Positions 19,975-32,000 of a stretch of DNA of 64,000 nucleotides are shown here, in pieces. The DNA comes from Pomphorhynchus laevis (taxonomy: Eukaryota; Acanthocephala; Palaeacanthocephala; Echinorhynchida; Pomphorhynchidae), in NCBI GenBank assembly GCA_012934845.2, contig WNNJ02000771.1, positions 1 through 64,000 of the forward strand, written 5' to 3'. The position numbers and the translations under genes are program-made. Each line of letters begins with the position of its first letter. Position 1 is the first letter of the stretch. The notes below the pieces were generated by a model that was given only the letters and a program-made list of their open reading frames with translations, was not told the origin of the DNA and searched no databases.

Positions 19975-22900
19975 GTATGATATTATATTGATTTAAATTA
20001 TAAGACGATCGATTACAATTTTACAATGTGATATTAAATTTAATGAATGTATGCTGTATGTAAATTCAAGAACAACGATTTTATTAATACAAACCTAAAA
20101 AAAATAAAAGCATAGATGTCATAAGTCAAAAATCAAGGTCAATCAAAAACAGAAAAAACTTCACTCTTCTCTGTTCATTCCGTCTTCAATCCCATTTTGA
20201 CTTATGCCCAGCGGGATCTGAGCCCCCTTAACCGATCCAACACGCCGCCTTCCGACTGAACCAACCGGGGTCTTTCACCTTTCCGAAGAATCTAATCGGC
20301 GCGGACTATGCTGGGTAAACGCGAGACGAGGAGCTTAAGAAACCTTAACCTTTGCTTTCGGGGACGTCCTCTTGAAAAGAAGACTAATCCCGAGATAGTC
20401 CAAGTGCCCTAGAGGCGCACCTGGGTTTTCCATTTCAACGACAGATGCTGGGACCGTTTCAAAGATCGTATAGCTCTCTTCAGGATACGTTTGAGTCTAT
20501 CCAGGTCGGCTTTCGCCGACCAGTTCACCGAAACTGTGAACCCCAGGTATTTTACTCGACATGTGAAGGAAGGGTGTGGTTCAGAGGCAAACATGGAGGA
20601 GAGCTCAGAGAGTGCTTGTCTCTTAAGTTTTTGCTTCGTCGCAGGGGAGGGGAGCCATGAAAGACAACTACCTGCGATTTAGCGGAGTTTTAAACAAGGT
20701 TGGACTTGGGCATCTGGTCTTTTAATCTTAAAAAGAAGCGGCTGATGTCTGAGACTACGTCTTTGCACCTATGTCCAGTGAACAGGGCTGTGGTGTCATC
20801 AGCGTACACCACTAGATGTTGTTCGAGTTTAAATATTTTGAATAGATTGATGGAGGCAGCAAGATATAAGAGAGAGGTGAACCTTGAGGCACACCCGTAA
20901 TAGGGTAGAACTGACGCGCATCAGGGTCGTCATCATAATAAAATCGCTTGGTGTACAGCAGTATCTCCACCCTGTTCTCAATTCTTACAGGCAACCCGAA
21001 GGACCTGAGAGAGACGAGATATCAAAGGGAATGAAGATGCGGTCAAATGCAGCGGAAAAATCAAGGAAAACAGTCACAGCTAGCTGATGACTGTTCTCCT
21101 GACAAAACCGATGCACTTCCCCAACTGCCGAATGGACCGAGCGACCTTTGACAAACCCATGGAAACTATGTGGGATTAAATTTCGCCTACTTAGATGATC
21201 GCAGATTCTACTCGCAAGCGCTTTTGCGTAGATCGAGACGAGGGAATTTTGAATCGAAATGGGCCGCAGGTCTTTAGGGCAAGAGACCGGATACTTTTTG
21301 GGTAAAAAAATCCTTCTACTAATATTGATGCCGGCCACATCGGATGATGTGGCTAATAGCATTGTGATGGCCACCTTTCTTCTTTGATCGGCTGTCAAAA
21401 GCTGATAGACACGAGAAGAGAGTGAAGCGACAGATTTGGAGGATCCAGGAAGAGATCCCCAGGCGTAGAGAATATATGTGACAGATAAGTCCCTACTCCT
21501 GAAGCCTCCCCAAGGCGGGATTGGTTGAGGTGATTGTGTGGCTCCATAGTTGTGTTGGGCTAGTGACTCCTATAAAACTTTTACAAGCCCTATACTACCG
21601 ATCCAACTCAAATCCCTATCCTTCCAGCAAACAACCTCTCTTTCTTGAATATCTTCCAAAAGGAAGACTGAGAAGGATTAAGACCAGCAATACTCGCCCT
21701 ATCCTTACTCAGCTGGAACCAATATCTGGTGCGCCAGTATTCATTCGAGAGGGTCTGTTTGGCGGAAGCAGAGAGATTGAAGAGGTTCAGTAGCACCTTG
21801 AGTTTTGTCGGAGTGGAACTGAAAATGCGACCTTTATAGGTTGTAGAAAGCAACGCGGTAGCTTGTGATGAAAGGTAGAAATTAAATTTGGTTAAACTCT
21901 CATTACCAATTCAGGGGGAAGCGTTGGATAGCAGCCCGGAAGAAAGCCACTCTGATCGGATCAAAGTGGAATCTACTACGAAGCAGCATATTTTATTATA
22001 TCCGCAGCGAATTAGATCATGAGAGGTGGACAGATATTGTCGCGACTGCTCCGTGCAGACTCTCAACAACCACCTCTCGTGGAGCAGTAATAAGTCGAAG
22101 AGTGAATTCGTTGAAATGCAGTGAAAGGTAGGTGACGGTGGTTTGTGAATAAGATAACCGTTCCTGGCTCTGCGGAGTGCTGCATTTATCCAATGACCAG
22201 TTCTGTCGTTGAAGTCACCTAGTACCATGTCATATCTGCTATCAATAATACCATCTAGGAGGTCACGGTTCTTGTGAATATCCCCAGGACGGATGTAGAC
22301 ATTGGCTGGACTGAGGCGTTTACCGTTCTTAACGAGTAAAACTACTAAGCAAGACAGGGCTGGACAAGAGTAATTTAGCAAGAGGGAAGACCTTAAGGAG
22401 CACTTAACTACGGTCAAGAGTCCTTGAGATGAAGATGAGTGAGGTGGGGTTATGTACGTAGTATAGTGGGAACAAATTTGCTTTGGGATAAAACGAGTAA
22501 TGTCCTGGGGGAGACGGATAGACCGCGTCTCCTGAAGGACTATAACATCTGCGTCTCTACCAGATAAAAGTCTAAGGGCAGAAGCACCTCCCGAATTCCA
22601 CTAAAGGATATTCAGTGAAAAAGGCTCGGGTTTACTCACCATTGTGTTAGATAAGTTGGACAGGGAAGCCAACCTAGACAGAGCTAGGAGCGGGAAGGTT
22701 GCCCTTCCCACCACTAGCCCCATCCAGGGTCGGAACCCCATTGGGCAATGTCTTCATCTCCCAGAGATGAGGCGGCCACCTGCTGCTGCAATAGTTTACC
22801 AATCTTTAGTGAGGCACTGATTTAGCCGAAGCCCCACGTTTCTTAGATAAAGGCATGCTTTTAAGTGGCATCGACTTCGTATTTGAAGATCCAAAAAAGC

Positions 22901-25900
22901 CAGAAACCAGTGGAGCGATCATACTCTCTAACTGGGCTAAGATGAACTTTTTATTTGAGTCCAATAATTTCAAAATATCTTTGTTTGACATTCTGTCTGA
23001 GGAGACAGTAGCAACCCCGGAATAACCAGAGGGTTGACTGGCACGTGAAGGACTTGAGAAGGAACTTTGATAAGCTTTGAAGAACTTACATCTTCTGGAC
23101 TATGCGGGATGGCTACCAGAACAATTTTTGCAGACTGGAGGAGCCATGCATTTCTCTCCCTTTCGTAAGCTGTCACAGCAGTCCGAGCTACACACCCCAC
23201 ATATTCACTTGGAAGTACAAAATGACCCCCAGTGACTCCACAAGTGGCACACATTGCAATGGGGGAACGTCATGTCATCCTGTTTAATAATTGAGAACTT
23301 AAGATTATACCAGGAAGGGGTTGGAGGCAGAGTTGGAAAGAGTGTGCGCTCTATCAACATCCGCATTGCAGAAAGCAATGAGAGAATATTCTCCGGATTT
23401 GGATTTGACTGTAAGCACGGAATAAATTTTAAATAACTTTTTTAGCGACTGTATGTCCTCCTCCTCGAGCTGAGGGGGGAAATTACCTATATTTAGTGTC
23501 GCCTGTATAGACTTTAATTCAATAGAAAACCCAAGTTGGTTAAATCTGCCAAATTCGTACATTAGGTCCGTGCTTACAAACGAAATTTTGATCGTTGTCT
23601 CATAGAATCGTACAGAGTTGAAAATAACTCTATTATTATAGTTTCTTGAAGTCTCTAAGAAACAGGTTGAATAATTTGCGCCTTTCCAGAGGCTTTGTAA
23701 ATGAAATTAATGCTAGATTCTGAAGTTTCGGAATAGGGGGAAGTACCCCCGACTCTTTTGAAAACATAGGCAACAAATCGCTTACCTTTAAGTCATGATT
23801 TCCAATAGAAGAGTTTAATATCTTACCAGTAAATTCCATTGAAAAAGCTAAATCGTTTCTCGGATGAAAATCTTTTGATAGCTCCGACGTGCACATTTTT
23901 AAACTCATAATTTCGATGTATGTAAATTCAATGTGTTAACTTTTAATTTAATGTAAATGTATCTTGTTAATGAATAAAACAGCAACAACTGATCAGTTGT
24001 TGATCAACAACTGATCAACAACTGATAATACCGGCACGATATTATCCTCACAGGTATTAATCTTATTTTTGATACAGCAGGACGCTACTAATCAGTCTGG
24101 GTGGGTATCATCAGCTGCTGACCCAGACCTACATTTCACGTTTCGACCCTTATTATCTGCTTTCTCCGTTGACTGATGCTGATCGGATTTGAACTCAGGA
24201 CGTCTGTATCGTGATTCAACGCAACATCCACTAAGCTGGCTGCTCCAGTAGTAATATACAGAAATGTATATCTACACCACTGGAGCAGCCAGCTTAGTGG
24301 ATGTTGCGTTGAATCACGATACAGACGTCCTGAGTTCAAATCCGATCAGCATCAGTCAACGGATCGCACTTATAATATATAAATATATTATAAATACAAT
24401 AAATATGCAATATCTTTACCTAATTGAACATTACGATTTACTATAATTTTAGAACACGTATCAATCATTTTATATAATATTTTATTTAATTGCCTTATTG
24501 TTTTATTTCAGTTTTTTAAGTATTTATAATATAAATTTAAAATTAAAGATTAAATATTAGTTTAAAGTTAAAGATTGTTCACAATATTGAACAATCTTTA
24601 ACAATATTTACGCTTTAATATTATATTTAAACTTCATTATACTTACTTGTTTATGCAATGCCTTTTTCAATTATTAAAAGTGCGTGGTACAAACCTATTT
24701 GCAATGGTTGAACGACAGCAGTTTTCAAACGACTTGTAACTTATGCTGCCTAACGCTCGATCAAGGCGATATTCTTAGACTTTTATGCTACGGTATATAA
24801 AATTGTTTTTTTTCTTCATTCGTATCTTTATTTACTTCAATTATATTTTCCTTATTTCAAAATTATAGAAAAATCAACTTTAATATTTTATATTTCAATT
24901 GTATCGAATTTTATCGACTTATCAATTAGAGCATTATCGAATATCTTTTGATTTGCAATTCACGTTCAGTAACAGTCACTTGAAAATTTAAATTTTTTAT
25001 ATTCTTTAGTAAAATTTAACCTAAATTGTAGACCAATACAACCAATAAAATTTGGAATTTATAAATTAATTAATTATTAATTTTTAAAAATACAAATAAA
25101 ATTTAGAACTAATTTAATCAATAAAATTTATTGATTATCAAAGTAACTTTGTGATCAAAGTAACTTTATATTCAGTGACATTCACTTAAAAATTAAATTT
25201 GATTATATTCTTTAGTAAAATTTAACTTTTATATTAAAGTTATATTAGTATTTAACCTAAGTTGTAGATTGATTAAAAACTCGCAAAATAAGGTATTAAA
25301 CTTAGGATGTAGCAAAAATTATCCTACAATATTTATATTAAATATACGCAATATTTATATGATAAGTGCAATTAATATCATAAACACGATAGTTCATCTA
25401 ATATTGAACTATTAAATAATGTATAATGATATAGTGATTTGTATCATAAAATATCAATTAAATGACACATTATAAGTGTATAATTTAAATGGATTAAATG
25501 ATTAATTAGCTATGAACAATTAATTTTATTTTAATCTTAGCAGGATAAAAAATAACAATATAATACTATAATTTAGTGACACATGAGAAATTTTAATTTT
25601 AATTTTAAATTTTAAATTTAAAGATGCAGAATTTTATATCTTTGCTGTAACTTAATAGAAATGTTATAGAAATACAAAGATATAGAATAGAAATGTTATA
25701 ATTACGATGTTTTTTGTATTAAAAAATAACATTTTCGATTAAAATGTTTAGAATTTACCCATATTGGTAATATAATAGGCATTAGAATTCATTAGTAATA
25801 TAAAAGCCGTCTTAGGTCAAAATAGTTTCGATGTCATCTAAATGTATTTTTATACTAAATATATTTAAAAACCTATGCTTTTGCATAATAAATTATACAA

Positions 25901-28900
25901 ATGAGAAAATTTTATATAATTAATATTAATAAATTGAAATTAAAATTTGAAATTTATCATATTTCGACGTTGTATCAGAATATTTCCTATTAGATGACAC
26001 GAATTTTATTTTAACTGATATTTATATTTGTTTAATTTTTCATAACATTCGAAAATTAGGAATCAGTAGACATGGAAAATTTTATTATAAATGTTATTTA
26101 TTTTTAAATTTTATTGTATTTACAATTTACGAAAATATAGTATCATAAAATATCAACCAAATGATGCAAGTATATAATGTCTACAATTAAATATATAATT
26201 AAACTCTAATGTCCTTTCTTCTGCTATCTCGTCTTAAATATTGCATCTCACTTTGATGTCATTTTGTTAGCTCTCATAACAATAGCGTATCGGTATTACA
26301 AATGCTTAGCCTTAAAGGTGATTTGCGGTTGAGAGTTTAAGACGCACTCAGATGTTGAGCCTTTTAAAATTTATTATAATTACCTAATATTTTGTAAATA
26401 TTAGTTAGCGTAATTAAAGTTTACATAATTATTTAATATATTATTCTAAAGCTTCTTGTTTTACATATTACCTGTCAATTTAGTCGAAATGTGCTGCAAT
26501 GCCCATTGTGTTCAATGCGCTTCGAAAATACTTAACTTTAAGTCGATTACTAAACTTTTGCGTGGATTCGCTAACATTTCTATGAGTAATTATAGATTCC
26601 TCTTTCTCGTTCTCATCATTTGAATTAAAAAGGCTTCGTTCCTGTTATCCTATTTTTCGTGATGTTAGTGGCATTCAAAAACCCACCAATGTTTACATTT
26701 CCAACTCTAATGTCATCCCACCTTATACCTTATCTTGACTATAGCATCTCATTTTGCTCAAACTTCCCATATTATGTTACTGCCCCTCTGTATCGCTTTC
26801 TTCGCACTGCAATACGCATACTTCTTTGATGTCGGCGTTTTGATCCTACCTCTAATAAACTTAACAGAATCGAGTTTTATATTACTCTGCCATTCTTATT
26901 TTTCGTTTACTTTATCATCCATCTCCGTATCTTCACGTAAAATTGCATGGTGCTGAATATTCGTCATCCAGAGCACTTCGCTTAAACAGTCAGTGCTTAC
27001 TACACATTCCTCGTCATCGGTCGAACTTTGGTCAGCATTTCTGTCTAATTTTTATGCCTCTCATTTTGAATTATCTTCCCCTTAATCTTCGTTGCCAGCC
27101 TAACTTCACTGCCTTTAAATCAATGCTTCGCACCTTTCTACTGAGCAACCAGATCATGGTTAAAATGAAAAATAAAATTATAAAATTATAAACCTTCATT
27201 GACCCAATGTACATAATCGAGTTTTATATTACTCTGCCATTCTTGCTTTTCGTTTACTTTATCATCCATCTCCGTATCTTCACCTAAAATTACACGGTGC
27301 TTAATATTCGTCATCCAGAGCACATCGTTCTAACGTCGTCTACGTGGCATCGACTTCAGTCACATCAATTTTTTAATTTTTTGTTTATGTCACATAAATC
27401 ATTATTAAAATTAATTTATAAAGGCATTTTAAAAATGTTCTAATGATAATATTTTCGCTAATTCTGATTGTTTATAATTTAAGAGTTTTATCATTCGAAA
27501 TTTTTATGATTTGATTAATAAAATTATAAAAGGTTTAAAAGAGTGAAATTCGATTTTTATTTCAAAAACGTTACAAACTTTTCGGCGAGTATTCCCGTCA
27601 TCGTCAGGTACATCAACAAAACAACCAAAGCGAACGATTTTACATATGACCTGCTACTTTATCGTGTTTCGTACCCCATTAAGCTTCTTCCTAATTATAT
27701 CATGTAGAATTGTTTTCATGTCAAATGTAACTAATTAACTGATAAGCATTCTCGAGGCTTCTAATAATTAAATTTATTCAATTTTGCTATCAGTTGCAAT
27801 TGATTTATTTTTGCGAGGCTTAATGCGATGCTTAGCTATTTTCTCTTTTACTACTCACATCCTTGTATACGTATTGTGAATGGAGTGTTAAATACCAATT
27901 AAATTTATTCCTTATCATTGTAGGAAAGTTAAATATGTACAACAATTCCAGAATGAGCCTGCGTCCTAATTGGGTTTCGTTGCATGTGATGTTGGTGTTA
28001 TGATCAGTTTATATAACATGAACGAACATTGCTGAACTGTATTGCCTTCATCTTTATTAAGTATATCTTCGAGATCCACTGTTTTTGGGTCAATATCAAA
28101 AACGGCGAATACATCGTCGACATACCTCCATTAGTGCTTCAGGCTTTTTAGCCTGGGGCACTGATAATAAAAGCACCTTTTTATCAAACTCCCATTTTGT
28201 CATGTACAACTTGACAAGGGGAGGACCTAATGGATACTCCATAGCTATTCCATAAAGTATAAATTACATATTATTGTTGAAGTAGAATGCAGATTTGCTT
28301 GTAGATTTGCTTCTATCAAACTTGTGGTCTTTAACTTGTAAATTTGGCTAATTACACTTATCACCAAGTAACCGCACTACCAGAGTGATAACATCTTGAA
28401 CTGGAGCGTTTGAAAACAGTAAGATAATGTCGGCGGTTGTAAATTAGCATCCGGTTGGGTTAAGAGTTCTGACTAATCTTGCAAACTCTTGTCCATGTTT
28501 TATGAAGAAATGACTCATTATTATAGCATTATAATAATATCATTATTTTTAATTTAAGATTCTAATCCGATTGTAAAATATCTTAATTTTTGAGTCAATT
28601 TACCAATATAGTTAACTGTGTAAATCTAAAACGAGTCAAAACGTATCAGCAAACTTATGAGTCACTACACGTGGTTTTTACAAACAAAAGACTGTAATTC
28701 TTTCATCAATCACTTTTGTCCTTTACATAATTCCACAGTAAAATAATTTATAGCATAACCTGATAGCTACCTTGATTTAATTGTTAGAGGATGACCAATC
28801 AAGAATGTATTCAAATCAGATATAGATGAATATAGATGAATATAAAATCAGATTTGCTAAATCCGATTATGTAATAATCAAACTCCTATATAAGAATTGT

Positions 28901-29009
28901 AGGAATTTAAAAAACTTTTCCTACGATATAAATATAATATTCCTACGATAGAAACGGCAGAATTATAGCCTACTTTTCTAACGTAGATTATAAAAATCAT
29001 CTAGCACTA

Positions 29010-29072
<63 letters not shown>

Positions 29073-32000
29073 CAAGCAACTTAACTTGCATGATTGTATA
29101 TAATACTTTAATCTACAAATTTTAAGAAAAATAATAATTTAGGTGAAGAATTTGCATTAATTTTTATTAAAAGCGAAGTTTAATCGTTCCTGCCCCTTTT
29201 ATAGAAGTGCAGCTGTATGCCCAAAGTGAGCAGTTGTCATTATTTGCCGATGTATTTCACTTTCGCTTCTTTTCGGGATTGGTCACTAATTAAATATTTA
29301 TCTATTATTCATTCTCTAATATTTATCTATTAACCTTTCTCTATTATCTTGGGTCGAAAAATTGGTACTGAAACCTGATAACATAGCAGTTCCTCCTAAT
29401 GATCTCTAATTCTTATTCTTATTAATCAAATGTCATTTATTAGTCAATTCATAAAAATTGACTTTTTTAATTTTAATTATAAATTATATCGTTATATAAA
29501 TATAAATTGTATAACATGTTATATTATAAATTGACTATTTACTCATTGGTTTCTATAATTTATAAGTGGAGACAATGAAATAGAAATTGTTTATTTTAAA
29601 TATCGAATTTTCGATAGCCAACTGCTACATCATCAGCATAAAATTGTACAAAATATTTTTGTACAATTTTATCCTGATGATAACAGGTGGCAATTGAAAA
29701 TTCGATATTTAAAATAAACAATTTCTATTTCACTCTCTCCGCTAATAAATAATATATTATTTATAATTATTTATCTTTTTTTCAATTTATATAAACACCA
29801 TTTTTTATAATCACAATTGTGTTTATATACACTATAAACACAATTTTTTAAACACTTTATTAACATCTATATAACAGTGTTATTATTTATCTTTATTCAT
29901 AGATAGTATAAAATACGTAGACTCAGTTATCTGTTCTGAATTGTATAAATATAATGTTCTGCTTGACTCTCATTTTGATCTATATACATTAGTACATGCT
30001 AACCTTTACTTATGTTGCAACGCTACGATTGATATCCGCTTTTTGGTTGTTTACATTGAGTTTAAGGGAGGTAGATGTATAACCAACATATCGTTTTTCA
30101 CACTGCTTACAAGTTGCGATGTAAGCACAGTTGGTTTTTTTTTGCAATCGGATTTATCAAAGTCCATATTCTAGGTTTGTTTTACTGCTTCCGAATTGTC
30201 TCACTTATCAATGCGTCATATTTACACCTCACTCTCTTACATGGTCCACATTTGTTATGTTGTTAGTCCATGACAATAAATTCGCCAAATTCTTCGGATA
30301 TGCGGAATTTTGATCGAACGAGCATCCTCTTTAGTGTCTGATGTGTTTTAAAGTACACCATTGGTTGTTTATCATACGGTTTACACATCTTAAACACCTT
30401 TATCATTTTTCTGTTTAGTAATGCTAAGGCTCCTTTGTAAGATACTACACATGCAGCCGTTTTCGGTCTATCGGGTTGTGCTGATAGAAGCTCTATCCGT
30501 GATACTATTACGTATTTGTCGATTGTTTTGTCGTTCCAACACTTATCATTTGGCCAAAATAAATAAAATATAAATAAAAAAATAAACATTTTTGTTTCTT
30601 TAAATCTATAGTTATTGCATTTTAGTAACTCGCTTCAACTGATGATTCTGCTCTAAAGATGAAACAGTCTCGGCATAATGCTAACTTGTGGAAGCATTTT
30701 ATTTTATGTTTTGTCATAGCTTTTACCACGAACTTCACTGGCGATTCTGATACTGCTTTACGTATCTTATTAATTGCTAATTGCAATCCCGATTTTTATC
30801 GTGTGTAAAGCTGAATGTACCGATGTGGTCGTTAGTATTACTTGATCTGTGCATTGCGCTCTCCGGAATTATGACAATGTGCTTTCTTTAAATATATACG
30901 GATCTCCCGTAGATTATATCCACTTAAATTATAATCGCGCTCTATTTTAAAAACGCTATTCATTTAATCGCGCTCTATTTTGGGAACTATATTTTTAATA
31001 ACATTAATTTTATATATTTATATAAAGCAAATGGCTCATTACAAGGAAACAATATCCTTGCTATGTCAATATCCTTGATTATGATTATTACATCTTTAAT
31101 CCAAATATTTATTTAAAAATACCCTTTTTGTTAACAATATTTTAAGTTAGATGCGAAAGAACGACGACAACAGTATTTGATACCTTTCGTCATCACAATG
31201 ACTCATCAGTGATAGATACCTTCCACTGTTTGATGCAGAAGAGGACTAGCAGACGGCAAGAAACGATTCATGTGTATGAGGTACTAGAACATCTCTAGTA
31301 ACGTCATAGAGTGCTAAACCAGCACTATGCTCACGCACCTGCTTATCGTATTCATGATCTTAGTGTTTCTGCTTCCAACTGTCTTGCCTCAATTTTCAAT
31401 AATATTTCTTCTCTTCGTATTTCTCTGAATCCTAATAAATCAAAAATAATGTGTATCCTTCCTCGACGCTTCGTCGTAGAACCTCCGTCCGTATCATTAA
31501 ATTCTACAATTCTTCCTATCGTTGACAATCTCGTTTTCCGAGGCTTCCATCTCGACAACAGACTTTTACTTAAACCTGTTATAGATATAAAATACGCTCA
31601 CCTACCTTGATTCTCCGCCACCGCCGTCAAATTTGTAGATTGATCGATTTCCATTGTATGACTCATATCTTCTCTCATTTTATCAATACTTGGTTACTGT
31701 CTTTATATATTTTCCAAATCACTTAAATCCACTCTTCTTCCACTATATGCATCATCAACGCAGCCGTCCGAGTTCTCCTCCGTCTTCGTAGTTTTGATCA
31801 TACATCCCATCATTTTGTTTCTATCGATTGGCCTACCATTTATTGTCGTGTTCAAATTCGTCTTCTTATCATTTCTTTTCGCCTTATAACTTCTCATACC
31901 CTTTCATTTCTCAACCTTCCTTTTCTCGACAATTCTGGTACTGTGTATTGTGCTCTGCGTTCCCGTAATTACCTTCTTTTACATGTCCCAAACTACTCTA

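Larger units (their letters stand above)
20150..23930 (-). mobile_element. Two-ORF LINE, degraded, in ZFPL1 intron 1
   Basis: Reads right to left. ORF1 (about 23908-22806) includes a Cys-rich motif ([11 protein letters not shown] ... [12 protein letters not shown]). The endonuclease (22417-21911) has [14 protein letters not shown] and [10 protein letters not shown]. The RT (about 21860-20600) has [52 protein letters not shown] and [15 protein letters not shown] thumb segment with [13 protein letters not shown] follows. The layout suits the Jockey/I/R1 side of the LINEs. Many frameshifts and stops make it long dead. The RT box YADD survives. Confidence 0.8.

Noticed and set aside
24136-24446. 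60- and 67-codon frames on both strands
   Set aside because: They read through an inverted pair of SINEs; the near identity of the two peptides is a palindrome effect.
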